Notes: a model not told the origin generated them from the letters alone. Positions 8,945 through 18,525 are shown, numbered from the stretch's first letter. The stretch: DNA of 64,000 bases from Methanoculleus marisnigri JR1 (GCF_000015825.1 NC_009051.1:1048695-1112694); one strand, 5' to 3'. Translations and numbers: made by a program.

Positions 8945-10592
8945 AGCGCTGCAGCGTGAAGGGGTGGATACCATATTCGGCTACCCCGGCGGCGTGGTGT
9001 TGCCGATCTACGATGAACTCTACGATTCGTCGATCCGGCACATACTGGTAAGGCATGAGCAGGCAGCGGCGCACGCAGCCGACGGTTACGCGCGTGCAAG
9101 CGGCCGCGTAGGCGTATGCCTTGCCACCTCCGGCCCCGGCGCGTGCAACCTGGTCACGGGGATCGCGACGGCATATATGGATTCCATTCCGATCGTGGCG
9201 CTCACCGGCCAGGTGCCGACCGCCCTCTTAGGGAACGACGCGTTCCAGGAGTCGGACATCACCGGGATCACGATGCCGGTCACGAAGCACAACTACCTGG
9301 TGAAGGATGCCGGCGACCTCGACCGCGTGGTGCAGGAGGCGTTCTACGTCGCCCGGACCGGCCGGCCCGGTCCGGTGCTGGTCGATATCCCCAAAGACGT
9401 CAGCACGGGCCAGGTGTTGGAGGGAAAGCCCGTCCCCGAGACGGTCTCCCTCCGGGGCTACCAGCCCACCTACCAGGGGCACGTCCGCCAGATCGAGAAG
9501 GCGCTCGACCTGATAGCGACAGCCGAGCGGCCGCTCGTCTACGCCGGCGGCGGGGTGGTTCTCTCCGGAGCGTCGGCCGAACTCCTGGAGTTCGTGGAGG
9601 CGGCCGCCATCCCGGTGACGACGACCCTGATGGGGCTCGGCGCCGTCCCCGGCGACCACCCGCTCTGTCTCGGGATGCTCGGGATGCACGGCACCCAGTC
9701 CGCGAACTACGCGGTGACGGAGTGCGATCTCCTGGTAGCCGTCGGTGTCCGGTTCGACGACCGCGTCACCGGTAAGATAGAGACGTTCGCGCCGAACGCC
9801 GCGGTCATCCACATCGATATCGACCCGGCCGAGATCGGGAAGAACAAGAAAGTCGACGTCCCGATCGTGGGCGACGTGAAGGCCGTTCTCCAGGCGTTTT
9901 TATCCCGGATGCAGAAGCGCGGCGATACGGCGGCCTGGGTCTCCCGGATCGGCGCCTGGAAGGCGCAGTATCCGCTCGGTTACCGCGACGACGACCATCT
10001 CCGCCCGCAGTACGTCGTGGAGCAGCTCTCCGAGATCCTGAAAGGCGAAGGGATCGTCGTGAGCGAGGTCGGGCAGAACCAGATGTGGACCGCGCTCTAC
10101 TACTGCTTCAAGAAGCCGCGGACCTGGATCACCTCGGGCGGTCTCGGGACGATGGGCTACGGGTTTCCGGCGGCCATCGGCGCACATTACGCCCGGCCGG
10201 ATATGCCGGTCGTCGACATCGCCGGCGACGGGAGTTTCCAGATGAACATCCAGGAACTCGGGACGGTGGCGCAGTACAAGATCCCCGTCAAGGTCGTGAT
10301 CCTGAACAACATGTACCTCGGGATGGTGCGGCAGTGGCAGGAACTCTTCTACGACCGTCGCTACTCCTACACCGAACTCCCGCCGGTGGACTTCGTCAAG
10401 ATCGCGAACGCCTACGGGGTCGAGGGGCTCCAGGTCGACGAGAAGGCCGGAGTGCGTGAGGCGCTCGAGACCGCTCTCGCCACCGATGGGCCGTTCGTCC
10501 TGGACTTCCGGGTCGAGCGGGAGGAGAACGTCTTTCCCATGGTTCCCGCGGGTGCTGCGATCAACGAGATGATCGGGGTGCGTCAGCAATGA
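8916..10592 (+). CDS. ilvB: Acetolactate synthase, large (catalytic) subunit
   Basis: Thiamine-diphosphate enzyme making 2-acetolactate or 2-aceto-2-hydroxybutyrate for valine, leucine and isoleucine. 558 aa, standard length. The N-terminal PYR domain has the catalytic Glu in [20 protein letters not shown]. The central FAD-type domain contains [19 protein letters not shown]. The C-terminal PP domain has the GDGSFQMN (from residue 437) and [12 protein letters not shown] metal/ThDP motif. The ATG at 8916 lies inside the end of cimA, and the stop overlaps ilvN by ATGA, so translation is coupled. Confidence 0.97.
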   Translation: MKTGARTLIEALQREGVDTIFGYPGGVVLPIYDELYDSSIRHILVRHEQAAAHAADGYARASGRVGVCLATSGPGACNLVTGIATAYMDSIPIVALTGQVPTALLGNDAFQESDITGITMPVTKHNYLVKDAGDLDRVVQEAFYVARTGRPGPVLVDIPKDVSTGQVLEGKPVPETVSLRGYQPTYQGHVRQIEKALDLIATAERPLVYAGGGVVLSGASAELLEFVEAAAIPVTTTLMGLGAVPGDHPLCLGMLGMHGTQSANYAVTECDLLVAVGVRFDDRVTGKIETFAPNAAVIHIDIDPAEIGKNKKVDVPIVGDVKAVLQAFLSRMQKRGDTAAWVSRIGAWKAQYPLGYRDDDHLRPQYVVEQLSEILKGEGIVVSEVGQNQMWTALYYCFKKPRTWITSGGLGTMGYGFPAAIGAHYARPDMPVVDIAGDGSFQMNIQELGTVAQYKIPVKVVILNNMYLGMVRQWQELFYDRRYSYTELPPVDFVKIANAYGVEGLQVDEKAGVREALETALATDGPFVLDFRVEREENVFPMVPAGAAINEMIGVRQQ

Positions 10593-11092
10593 AACCGCAT
10601 ACCCTGAGTGTCCTCGTGGAGAACCGGGCAGGTGTCCTGAGCCGGGTCGCCGCGATGTTCTCGCGCCGGGGGTTCAACATCGAGAGCCTGGCCGTCGGGA
10701 CCTGCGAGGAGCCGAACATGAGCCGGATCACGATCGTGGTGAACGGCGACGACGGGATCGTCGAGCAGATGATGAAGCAGACCAACAAGCTCATCGACGT
10801 CATCAAGGTCTCGGACCTGACGAAACGGGAGAGCGTGGAGCGGGAACTCGCCCTCATCAAGGTTGCCGCCGAGACCGGGCCGTCCCGCGCCGAGATCCTC
10901 CAGATCGCCGATATCTTCCGCGCCCAGGTCGTGGACGTCGGGTCGAAGACGCTTGTGCTCCAGGTGACCGGGGATACGGAGAAGATCGATGCGCTGGAGA
11001 AACTCCTGCGCCAGTACGGCATCAAGGAACTCGTCCGCACGGGGAAGATTGCGCTCCTTCGGGGCGCAAAGACCGTAAAGAGTTCCAAATAA
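10589..11092 (+). CDS. ilvN: Acetolactate synthase, small regulatory subunit
   Basis: Regulatory partner of IlvB, conferring activation and usually valine feedback inhibition. 167 aa: an N-terminal ACT domain ([34 protein letters not shown]), then a second ACT-like C-terminal domain ([46 protein letters not shown]). This is the full-length IlvH-type architecture. It starts within the ilvB stop (ATGA) and ends the operon. Confidence 0.96.
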   Translation: MKPHTLSVLVENRAGVLSRVAAMFSRRGFNIESLAVGTCEEPNMSRITIVVNGDDGIVEQMMKQTNKLIDVIKVSDLTKRESVERELALIKVAAETGPSRAEILQIADIFRAQVVDVGSKTLVLQVTGDTEKIDALEKLLRQYGIKELVRTGKIALLRGAKTVKSSK

Positions 11093-11157
11093 CATTCTTT
11101 TCGGTGTGATACCTTCATCGCTCCATCGGGGGAAGGTCACTCCCTCCCCTGCGATTG

Positions 11158-11187
11158 TGTTATATGTTAGCATGCCACACACTAACA
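11158..11187 (+). promoter_or_regulatory. TATA box and 6-bp dyad ahead of the symporter operon
   Basis: TGTTATATGT (11158-11167) lies about 26-30 bases before the ATG at 11192. Overlapping its 3' end is a TGTTAG (11165-11170) / CTAACA (11182-11187) inverted repeat with an 11-base spacer that includes GCATGC. The dyad covers the span from the TATA box to the expected transcription start, the usual position for an archaeal repressor operator. Binding protein unknown. Confidence 0.5.
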
Positions 11188-11191
11188 CAGC

Positions 11192-11299
11192 ATGTTCTTC
11201 GGGCTACCTCTCCAAACGGGAATCATCGTGGGCGCCGCCGTCGCCCTGGTCGTCGTACTGCTCGCTCTCTGGGGTCTCGGGTTCCGGGAGGCCGTTTGA
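11192..11299 (+). CDS. Symporter small accessory peptide (35 aa)
   Basis: MFFGLPLQTGIIVGAAVALVV followed by a second Leu/Ala-rich stretch and a short charged tail, 35 codons in all, a single predicted membrane helix. It ends with TGA directly followed by the ATG of the symporter gene (stop at 11297-11299, start at 11300). The second symporter in this window (63392) is preceded by the same kind of gene (63274, 42 aa, also starting MFG), so the pairing is not accidental. Such peptides are known in methanogens as small accessory proteins of sodium:solute symporters. Role presumed structural or regulatory. Confidence 0.8.
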   Translation: MFFGLPLQTGIIVGAAVALVVVLLALWGLGFREAV

Positions 11300-12883
11300 A
11301 TGGCGGATCTTGCGACGTTCGCTCTGATCGCGCTCTACTTCTTCGTGCTCATCGGCATCGGGAACTGGGCCTCGAAGAAGATTCATAACACCGAGGATTA
11401 CATCCTCGCGGGCAGATCGCTCGGGTTCTGGGTCTTCACGATCCTGATCGTCTGTTCGATCTGCAGCGGGATGACCCTGCTCGGCGTCAGCGGCTTTGGG
11501 TATACGTCCGGCTGGCCCGGGATCTGGGAGCAGATCTTCGTTCCGCTCGCGGCTGCGTTCTGTATCATCTTCTTCGGCGTGAAACTCCAGGCCATCGGGA
11601 AGGAGCGGGGGTACCTGACTGTCCAGGACTACCTCGCCGACCGGTTCGAGAGCCCGCGGGCGCTCCGGGCGCTCTCGGCGGTCTCCGGAATCATCGTCTC
11701 GCTGATCTATCTCGTCGGGCAGTATGCCGCGATCAGCATCGTCATCGTCTGGCTCTTCGGTATCCCGCACTGGCAGGCGCTCCTCATCTCCGGGGTCATC
11801 ATCACCGCCTACACGGTCATCGGGGGGCTTTACGCCGTCTCCTGGACGACCCTCTTCCAGGGCGGCATCCTGATCTTCGGCGTGCTCCTGATGGCGCCGT
11901 TCGTCGTCATGAGCGCCGGGGGGCTTACTCACATCAACTCCGTGCTCGCCGGGATCGACCCGAACTTCGTCGAACCCTGGTATCCGGCTGCCTACGCCTC
12001 TTACGCCTACGCGACGCCGGAGTTCCTGGTCTCGTTCGGCATCCTCCTGATGGTCGGGCTTGCCTGCGCGCCGCACGTCATCAACAACGTCCTCGCGGCA
12101 AAAGAGGCCCGTTACTTCAAGTGGGCGCCGCTCGTTGCGTTCGGGATCTACGCGGTCGTGATGTTCCTCGTCAAGTTCACGGGGTTTGCCGTGCGGTCGC
12201 TCGTCGAGGAGGGAAGGTTGGTGCTCCCGGACGCCGTCAACGCACAGGACTTCGCCTTCATCCTGGGGGTCGAACACGCGATCCCGAACATGGCGTTCTG
12301 GGCGCTCTTTGCGGTGATCGTCCTCGCGGCGGTGATGTCGACGACCGATAGGCTGATGCTCACGGTCGGCACTTCGTTTGCGTGGGATATCTACAAGAAC
12401 ATCTTCCGCCCTGCGGCGACCGACAAAGAGGTGCTCCTCGTCTCGAAGGTCGCGATCGTCTTCGGGGCCGGCGGCACGCTTCTCCTCGCCATCAACCCCC
12501 CGCCGATGCTTGCGTGGCTGATCTGGATGGGTATCGGGGTGATGCTCGCGACGTTCGCGGTTCCGCTGCTTGCCGGGCTCTACTGGCGCGGTGCTACCGG
12601 GGAAGGAGCGATCGCGAGCATGGCGGTCGGACTCGTCGCGGCCGCAGCCTTCGGCTACTGGCACCAGTTCGTATCGCCGCTTCCCATGCACTTCAGCTTC
12701 TTTGCGCTCGTGCTCTCCGCCCTCGCCATGGTCGTCGTCAGCCTCCTCACCGCCCGGAGTTCCGCCGATGTGCTCGACGGCACCCGGACCGGCTGGTTCA
12801 TCCAGTCACCCGAGAGCGCCCCGCGGCCGGGCGCACCGGGGGCGACCCGGCTCGCCGACAAGGACTCGCCCCGCCGGCAGTGA
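11300..12883 (+). CDS. Sodium:solute symporter (SSS) family transporter
   Basis: A 527-aa polytopic membrane transporter with about 13 hydrophobic helices. The SSS family signature region includes NTEDYILAGRSLGFWVFT near the N-terminus, GYLTVQDYLADRFES, YTVIGGLYAVSWTTLFQGGI and AVMSTTDRLMLTVGTSFAWDIYKN. The C-terminal tail after the last helix (about 495-527) is polar and Pro/Arg-rich. Substrate cannot be told from sequence; the relatives include pantothenate, proline and acetate-type carriers. It is translated immediately after the 35-aa accessory peptide and followed by a T7 terminator. Confidence 0.9.
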   Translation: MADLATFALIALYFFVLIGIGNWASKKIHNTEDYILAGRSLGFWVFTILIVCSICSGMTLLGVSGFGYTSGWPGIWEQIFVPLAAAFCIIFFGVKLQAIGKERGYLTVQDYLADRFESPRALRALSAVSGIIVSLIYLVGQYAAISIVIVWLFGIPHWQALLISGVIITAYTVIGGLYAVSWTTLFQGGILIFGVLLMAPFVVMSAGGLTHINSVLAGIDPNFVEPWYPAAYASYAYATPEFLVSFGILLMVGLACAPHVINNVLAAKEARYFKWAPLVAFGIYAVVMFLVKFTGFAVRSLVEEGRLVLPDAVNAQDFAFILGVEHAIPNMAFWALFAVIVLAAVMSTTDRLMLTVGTSFAWDIYKNIFRPAATDKEVLLVSKVAIVFGAGGTLLLAINPPPMLAWLIWMGIGVMLATFAVPLLAGLYWRGATGEGAIASMAVGLVAAAAFGYWHQFVSPLPMHFSFFALVLSALAMVVVSLLTARSSADVLDGTRTGWFIQSPESAPRPGAPGATRLADKDSPRRQ

Positions 12884-12900
12884 CGGCGGAGCAATCCCGG

Positions 12901-12914
12901 TATTTCTTTTTTTG
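12901..12914 (+). terminator. Poly-T terminator after the symporter gene
   Basis: TATTTCTTTTTTTG (T7 at 12907-12913) lies 18-31 bases after the symporter stop. It closely resembles the purH terminator in sequence and spacing. No stable stem precedes it. Confidence 0.55.
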
Positions 12915-13012
12915 CGCCGCGCTGAGTCCGCCCGCCTCTCTTCGTAAAGTCCATATCCATATGAGCGAACACTTAGACTGCTGACATAACTGATGGATCG
13001 TTTGAGGTTGTC

Positions 13013-13804
13013 ATGAAGACCGTCATCTACTATTTTACCGGCACCGGCAACTCCCTTGCCGCTGCAAAGAAGGTCGCCGGGCCCCTCGGGGATACTGAGT
13101 TTGTCCCGATAGCGGCGTTTCGGAATACCACGGACGAGATCATCCCGGACGCCGACCGTGTCGGGATCGTCTGCCCGGTCTACTTCTCCGGGCTCCCGGC
13201 GATGGCGGCATCGTTTGCGGAGCGCCTCGACGTCGCTAAAGCAGACTACGTCTTCTCGGTCGTCACGCACGGGGGAGGCGGAGGCTCTGCGGCTCTCCGG
13301 CAGATCGACGAGATCCTCAAGGAGCGGGCCGGAAGGGGGCTCGATGCGGGGTTCGCGGTGACCATGCCGGGCAACTACATCCTGATGTACGGTTCGCCCG
13401 CGGGGAAGAAGCGGGACCGGCTGCTCGCCGCGGCGGACGCGGAACTCGATGCGATCGCGGGCCGGATCCGGCGGGGGGAGCGGGTGAACCTCCCGTACGC
13501 GCCTCTGACGCGCCTCATCAGGGCCGTCATGTACCCCCGGTTCCGTTCCCGCGTCCACGGGGAAGACCGCAGGTTCACGGTGACCGAAGAGTGTACGTCC
13601 TGCGGTATCTGCGCGAGCATCTGCCCGGCGGAGAACATCGAGATGGTCGACGGCCGGCCGGTCTGGAACCACCGGTGCGAACTCTGCTGCGGGTGCATCC
13701 ACCTCTGCCCGGCCGGGGCGATCCAGGCCGGAAAGGCTACCGAAGGAAGGCAGCGCTACCGGAACCCGTCGGTCGGCATCGCCGAACTGGAGCGCCGGCC
13801 ATGA
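13013..13804 (+). CDS. EFR1-type flavodoxin + 2[4Fe-4S] ferredoxin protein (copy 1)
   Basis: 263 aa. The N-terminal flavodoxin-like domain starts MKTVIYYFTGTGNSLAAAKK with the FMN phosphate loop TGTGNS. The C-terminal bacterial-type ferredoxin has two CxxCxxCxxxCP-type cluster motifs, beginning at Cys194 (CTSCGICASICP) and then CELCCGCIHLCP. Likely a cytosolic low-potential electron carrier. The start is supported by TGAGGTTG ahead of the ATG. It overlaps the next gene by ATGA, and that gene is a paralogue. The first 50 bases of the two genes are identical. Confidence 0.88.
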   Translation: MKTVIYYFTGTGNSLAAAKKVAGPLGDTEFVPIAAFRNTTDEIIPDADRVGIVCPVYFSGLPAMAASFAERLDVAKADYVFSVVTHGGGGGSAALRQIDEILKERAGRGLDAGFAVTMPGNYILMYGSPAGKKRDRLLAAADAELDAIAGRIRRGERVNLPYAPLTRLIRAVMYPRFRSRVHGEDRRFTVTEECTSCGICASICPAENIEMVDGRPVWNHRCELCCGCIHLCPAGAIQAGKATEGRQRYRNPSVGIAELERRP

Positions 13805-14601
13805 AGACCGTCATCTACTATTTTACCGGCACCGGCAACTCCCTTGCCGCGGCGAGGAAGATTGCCGGAGCTCTCGGGGAGACCGAACTCATCCCGATCG
13901 CATCGCTCGCGGACACCCCGGGGACTATCGCCCCGGATGCCGACCGGGTCGGGATCGTCTGCCCGGTCTACGACTGCGGGGTGCCGGTGATGGTCGCCAG
14001 GTTCGCGGAACGGCTCGATCTCTCGCAGGCGGGGTATACGTTTGCGGTCGTCACGATGGGCGGGATAGGGGTCTCGGCGCTCCACCAGTTGAACGGGATA
14101 TTCAACAGACGGCAGAACCGGAGACTCGACGCCGCATTTGCCGTCAAAATGCCCGGCAACTTCCCGCCGCTCATGCGGTCGGTGCCGGGCGAGAAGTGTG
14201 GTAAGACCCTCGGCAGGGCAGACAGACGGCTCGCCGAGATCGCGGAGGCGATCGGGAGCGGCCGTTCGGTCTCCCCGGGGTTCGAGCCCGTCTCCTGGCT
14301 CGTGAACGTCCTGAGTTACGGGCCGTTCGTAAAGGGCACCCGGAACGCTGCAGAGGCCTTCTCCGTCTCGGATGCGTGTACCGGCTGCGGCACCTGCACA
14401 AGGGTCTGCCCGGCGGGCAATCTCACCCTCACCGACGGCCGTCCGGCCTGGGGGCGACGGTGCGAACTCTGCTGTGCCTGCCTCCACTTCTGCCCGACCG
14501 AGGCGATCCAGCTCAACGTGATGCTCGGGACCGAGGGCCGGGGGCGCTACCGGCACCCGGATCTCACGGTTGCGGATATGGTGAGCCAGCGGGGGGAGTG
14601 A
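13801..14601 (+). CDS. EFR1-type flavodoxin + 2[4Fe-4S] ferredoxin protein (copy 2)
   Basis: 266 aa, a tandem paralogue of copy 1 with the same layout: flavodoxin domain with TGTGNS, then CTGCGTCTRVCP and CELCCACLHFCP cluster motifs. It differs strongly in the middle (APDADRVGIVCPVYDCGVPV against IPDADRVGIVCPVYFSGLPA). The ATG lies inside the stop of copy 1. Immediately after its stop, in the same frame, is a decayed ferredoxin/membrane segment (14602-14826), so the cluster was once longer. Confidence 0.88.
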   Translation: MKTVIYYFTGTGNSLAAARKIAGALGETELIPIASLADTPGTIAPDADRVGIVCPVYDCGVPVMVARFAERLDLSQAGYTFAVVTMGGIGVSALHQLNGIFNRRQNRRLDAAFAVKMPGNFPPLMRSVPGEKCGKTLGRADRRLAEIAEAIGSGRSVSPGFEPVSWLVNVLSYGPFVKGTRNAAEAFSVSDACTGCGTCTRVCPAGNLTLTDGRPAWGRRCELCCACLHFCPTEAIQLNVMLGTEGRGRYRHPDLTVADMVSQRGE

Positions 14602-14826
14602 GATTCGCACACGAGGTTTGAGTCATGGCAACTCCCCTGCGGCGGCTGCGTGGACGCCTGCCCGGAAGGGGCCGTCGGCTACGCGTGGAGAGGGAGATGA
14701 CCGTTCACCGCCGTGATCTCGCCGAAGTACACGTTCATCGCGGTCAGCGTGCTGCTCATCCTCGCTGCAGCTGCCGGATGGGCTGCGAGCACCGTGCGGC
14801 GCCGGGCTCATAGAGAAAAGATATAA
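14602..14826 (+). pseudogene. Remnant of a ferredoxin-like protein with a C-terminal membrane helix
   Basis: In the frame continuing past the EFR1 copy 2 stop, the sequence reads LPCGGCVDACPEGAVGYAWRGR, a [4Fe-4S] CxxCxxxCP motif. After a TGA at 14698-14700 the same frame continues with ISPKYTFIAVSVLLILAAAA, a membrane helix, and a basic tail ending in TAA at 14824-14826. No usable start codon or SD is seen for the ferredoxin part. This looks like the 3' end of a membrane-anchored ferredoxin gene with one nonsense mutation. Confidence 0.6.
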
Positions 14827-14852
14827 GCAGCAAGAAACCGTCCACCCCCGGC

Positions 14853-15971
14853 ATGCAACCCTTCACGATCGCCGTTCCGGAGGCTGTCCTCGACGACCTG
14901 CGTCAACGCCTCGCCCGCACCCGCTGGCCCGATGACGGTGGCGGCCGGGGGTACGGCATCGATCTCGCATACATGAAAGACCTCGCCCGTTACTGGGAGC
15001 ACTCCTATGACTGGCGGAGGCACGAGGCGTACCTGAACCGCTTCGCCCAGTTCAGGACGGAGGTCGACGGGGTGGGGATTCATTTCGTCCACGAGCGCGG
15101 GAGGGGACCGGACCCGACGCCGCTCCTCCTGCTCCACGGCTGGCCCGACTCGTTTTATCGGTATCACCGGGTCATCCCGATGCTTGCCGATCCCGCCCGG
15201 TTCGGCGGCGACCCCGATCTCTCGTTCGACGTGGTCGTCCCGTCCATCCCCGGACATGGGTTCTCCGACCGAAAGCCCATGACCACCGACGACACTGCCG
15301 ATCTCTTCGCGGGACTGATGACGGAAGAACTGGGATACGGGAAGTTCGTCGCGGCCGGCGGCGACGCCGGGACCCTGATCGCCCAGGCCCTCGCGGAGCG
15401 CCACGCCGACGCCCTGGTCGGCATCCACCTGACCGATGTCGGCTACCCGGACCAGACGACGGATTTCTCGACCCTCACAGAGCCCGAGATGGCGTTCGCG
15501 AACTACATCCGGGAGTGGTGGATGAACGAAGGCGCCTTCAACATCATCCAGTCGACCAAACCGCAGAGCCTCGCCTACGGCCTGGCCGATTCGCCCGCAG
15601 GCCTCGCGGCCTGGATCATGAGTTTCATGGTCTCGGGCACGACCGGTGAGGAGTTTGAGACGCGCATCGGCCGGGACGAACTGCTCACGAACATCACGAT
15701 CTACTGGGTTACCCGGACGATCGGCTCGTCCGTCCGCCGGTACTACCTTGACGCCCACGCGATCTTGGGCCCCTGGCGGCGCACCCCGGTTCCGGCTGCC
15801 GTCGCCCACCCTCCCCGGGACGCTCCGCTGCCGCGCGAATGGGCCGAGCGCCGGGTCAACCTCAGGCACTTCACCGAACTCCCCCGCGGGGGGCACTTCG
15901 CGGCCTGGGAAGAACCCGAACTTTACGCAAAGGATGTTTTGGATTTCGTCGGAGAACTGCGCAATTCTTAG
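14853..15971 (+). CDS. Epoxide hydrolase, EHN + alpha/beta hydrolase type
   Basis: 372 aa. An N-terminal EHN-type cap (about 1-105, FTIAVPEAVLDDLRQRLARTRWP) is followed by an alpha/beta hydrolase fold with oxyanion motif HGWP (95-98) and nucleophile Asp171 in GGDAG. The general-base His is in LPRGGHFAAWEEPEL near the C-terminus. Hydrolyses epoxides through an ester intermediate, or may act on another small substrate. The family is mainly bacterial and eukaryotic, so acquisition by transfer is plausible. TATA (AAGATATAAG, about 14818) sits about 30 bases from the ATG. A C-terminal fragment of a relative lies at 60926-61072. Confidence 0.85.
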   Translation: MQPFTIAVPEAVLDDLRQRLARTRWPDDGGGRGYGIDLAYMKDLARYWEHSYDWRRHEAYLNRFAQFRTEVDGVGIHFVHERGRGPDPTPLLLLHGWPDSFYRYHRVIPMLADPARFGGDPDLSFDVVVPSIPGHGFSDRKPMTTDDTADLFAGLMTEELGYGKFVAAGGDAGTLIAQALAERHADALVGIHLTDVGYPDQTTDFSTLTEPEMAFANYIREWWMNEGAFNIIQSTKPQSLAYGLADSPAGLAAWIMSFMVSGTTGEEFETRIGRDELLTNITIYWVTRTIGSSVRRYYLDAHAILGPWRRTPVPAAVAHPPRDAPLPREWAERRVNLRHFTELPRGGHFAAWEEPELYAKDVLDFVGELRNS

Positions 15972-16118
15972 GAAGACCCGCCGTGCAGGCCTGACGGCAC
16001 AGCAGAACCCGCGCTCCGCGTTCCCTGCCCGGGAACTCCCGTTTTTCCCTCCAATTTGCGGCGTCTGCGGGGAAACAGATGGTCAACGATATAAGGTTTC
16101 GGCATAAACAGTACGGGC

Positions 16119-17432
16119 GTGAAATCGGCGGTACTGGGTGGCGGCCTCACCGGGATAACGCTGGCCCGCCTGCTCCACGAACAGGGCGACGACGTGACCG
16201 TTCTTGAACGGAACGAGATGATCGGGGGGCTCTGCCGCTCGAGGAAAGAGTTGGGGTTCACGTTCGATGCCGGGGGCTCGCACATCATCTTCTCCCGCGA
16301 CGAGGAGGTCCTCTCCTTCATGCTCTCGGCACTCGGCGAGAACGCCGACCGGCGGGCGCGGAACACGAAGATTCTCTATAAAGGCCGCTACGTCAAATAT
16401 CCCTTCGAGAACGGCCTGTATCAACTCCCTGACGAGGACCGCTTCTTCTGCATAAACGAGTTCGTCAAGAACCTCATCGCCGTCGAGAAAGGCGAAGTCC
16501 CGCCGCCGAAGAACTTTGCCGAATGGATCACCTGCACCTTCGGCCGGGGCATCGCCGAGTGCTACATGCTTCCCTACAACGAAAAGATCTGGAACTACCC
16601 GGCCGACCGGATGTCGCACCACTGGGTGGAGGGGCGCATCCCCCGCCCGCCGGTCGAGGATATCATCAAGTCGGCGATCGGCATCGAGACCGAGGGCTAC
16701 GTCCACCAGGCGGTCTTCTCCTACCCGGTGACGGGCGGGATCGAGGCGCTGGTCAGGGCGATTGCGGAGCCGGTCCTCCCCGCCGTCAGGACCGGGTTTT
16801 CGGTCACTTCCATCCGCGAGGAGGAGGGCGGATTTGTTGTCAGCGACGGCCGCGAGACCGTCCGCGTGGACCGGGTGATCTCGACGATCCCGCTCCAGAA
16901 CCTGCTCCCCTGCCTCTCCGACGTCCCGGCCGACGTGCAGGCGGCCTGCGACGCTCTCCGCTACAACTCGCTCTGCTCGGTCTTCATCGGGCTATCCGGC
17001 GACGTTCCCGATATCTCGTGGCTCTACGTCCCCGACGAGAAGACCGGCCTCTTCAACCGGATATCGTTCCCCTCGAACTACAGCACGGAGGTCGCCCCCC
17101 CCGGCCACTCCTCGATCCTCGCCGAGATCACCTACAACGAGGGCGACGCGGTCTCCCGGATGTCGGACGCCGGGGTCGTCGAGCATACCGTCGGATCGCT
17201 CATCGACGCCGGGTTCATCCCGTCACGGGATGACGTCGTCTACACCGGCGTCGCGCGGGAGAAGTTCGCCTACGTCGTCTACGACACCGAATACCTGAAG
17301 AACATCGCAATCGTCCGGGAGTTCTGCCGGGATCGGGGCATCGACCTCGTCGGCCGGTTCGCAGAGTTCGAGTACCTCAATATGGATGGGTGCATCAGGA
17401 GCGCGATCGATTTCGTGAGGGAATATCCATGA
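16119..17432 (+). CDS. FAD-dependent oxidoreductase, protoporphyrinogen oxidase / UDP-galactopyranose mutase-like
   Basis: 437 aa. The N-terminal Rossmann FAD-binding motif GGGLTGITLARLLHEQG is followed by VLERNEMIGGLCRS and FDAGGSHIIF, the pattern of the amine oxidase/UGM-like family. The C-terminus has GRFAEFEYLNMDGCIRSA, the usual FAD-contacting end (GR...YxNMD). In glycan clusters such proteins act on nucleotide sugars or lipid-linked sugars, and the two glycosyltransferases just downstream support that. GTG start at 16119, leaderless (ATATAAGG at about 16090). The stop overlaps the next gene by ATGA. Confidence 0.82.
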   Translation: MKSAVLGGGLTGITLARLLHEQGDDVTVLERNEMIGGLCRSRKELGFTFDAGGSHIIFSRDEEVLSFMLSALGENADRRARNTKILYKGRYVKYPFENGLYQLPDEDRFFCINEFVKNLIAVEKGEVPPPKNFAEWITCTFGRGIAECYMLPYNEKIWNYPADRMSHHWVEGRIPRPPVEDIIKSAIGIETEGYVHQAVFSYPVTGGIEALVRAIAEPVLPAVRTGFSVTSIREEEGGFVVSDGRETVRVDRVISTIPLQNLLPCLSDVPADVQAACDALRYNSLCSVFIGLSGDVPDISWLYVPDEKTGLFNRISFPSNYSTEVAPPGHSSILAEITYNEGDAVSRMSDAGVVEHTVGSLIDAGFIPSRDDVVYTGVAREKFAYVVYDTEYLKNIAIVREFCRDRGIDLVGRFAEFEYLNMDGCIRSAIDFVREYP

Positions 17433-18406
17433 AAGTCAACTTCTTCGTCGAAGACATGCTCTTCTTCAAGTACATCGGGTGCGCCACTCTGGCAAAGACG
17501 CTCTATAACGCTCTCGTCAGGGAAGAACCCCGCCCGAAGATTGCCTGGAACGCCCATGGCCGTGACTTCGACCTCGTCCACTACCACACCTTCGGCCCTC
17601 TTGCCCTGACGAACAAGAAATACAGTCACGGCGTCAAGGTGCTCACGGCTCACTCGACCCCCCGTCTCAACGCCGGCAACCTCGTCTTCTCCGAGACGGT
17701 GAACCAATTTTACCCGGAAATTTACGGGGGGTTCGACCACATCATCACCATCTCGCCCCTCTGCGAGAGGGAGGTTCACGAGATCGCCCCGGACGTCCCG
17801 ACCACCCTCATCCCGAACGGCGTGAACAGGGAGAAGTTCCAGCCGAACCCGGAAAAACGGGCGGCATTCAGGAAGACGTACGGTATCGGGGAGGACGAGT
17901 GGGTGGTGCTCACCGTCGCCCAGCAGACACCAAGGAAGGGCATCTACGACTTTCTCGCCCTCTCGCACGAACACCCGGACATCAAGTTTGTCTGGGTCGG
18001 CGGGTTCCCGTACGGGAGGCTTTCCCAGGACTACAGCATGATCGAGGAGAAAAAAAGCCGTTGCGGGAAGAACGTCCTCTTCACCGGTTTTGTCGACGAC
18101 ATCACCGCCGCCTACTGCAGCGCCGACGTCTTCTTCATCCCCTCCTACGCAGAGGGGCTCCCGATGGTCATCCTGGAGGCGTTCGCGACCGGCCTGCCGG
18201 TCGTCGCCCGGAGAATTCCTGAGTTCACCGGGAATTTCAGGGATACCGCCCTGTACTTCGATAATACCGAAGAGGCCGGCATGCTGCTCGAGAACCGGGA
18301 TCTGCTCGGACGGCATGCGGCGCTCTCCCGGCCGTTCACAGAGGATTACGACATCAGAACGATTGCGAATCTCCACATTGACCTGTACCGGAAGCTGGCC
18401 GGGTAG
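17429..18406 (+). CDS. Glycosyltransferase family 4 (GT-B)
   Basis: 325 aa. The C-terminal half has the GT-B signature: VVLTVAQQTPRKGIYDFL, then VLFTGFVDDITAAYCSADVFFIPSYAEGLPMVILEAFATGLPVVA, the acidic/glycine-rich GT4 motif with EGLPMVILEA. The N-terminal half (MKVNFFVEDMLFFKYIGCATLAKTL) binds the acceptor. Probably transfers a sugar from an NDP-sugar to a lipid- or protein-linked glycan. Translationally coupled to the FAD oxidoreductase by ATGA. Confidence 0.88.
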   Translation: MKVNFFVEDMLFFKYIGCATLAKTLYNALVREEPRPKIAWNAHGRDFDLVHYHTFGPLALTNKKYSHGVKVLTAHSTPRLNAGNLVFSETVNQFYPEIYGGFDHIITISPLCEREVHEIAPDVPTTLIPNGVNREKFQPNPEKRAAFRKTYGIGEDEWVVLTVAQQTPRKGIYDFLALSHEHPDIKFVWVGGFPYGRLSQDYSMIEEKKSRCGKNVLFTGFVDDITAAYCSADVFFIPSYAEGLPMVILEAFATGLPVVARRIPEFTGNFRDTALYFDNTEEAGMLLENRDLLGRHAALSRPFTEDYDIRTIANLHIDLYRKLAG

Positions 18407-18525
18407 TGCCGGGCTCGCGTTGCTTTTGGGAGGCCGTTCCTCTTCTCCCGTGATGCTGACGGGGAGATCGGCATCACGCTTATAGCAAACCGGCATCAAC
18501 AACTATACCGGGAGTTGATCGAGGG

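Noticed and set aside
11204-12691. 495-aa minus-strand ORF opposite the symporter
   Set aside because: Shadow frame rich in Arg, Glu and Asp; the plus strand has a complete SSS protein with its accessory gene.
14698-14700. Selenocysteine at the TGA in the ferredoxin relic
   Set aside because: TGA ends many genes here, no SECIS-like stem is evident, and selenoproteins are not expected in this group of methanogens.
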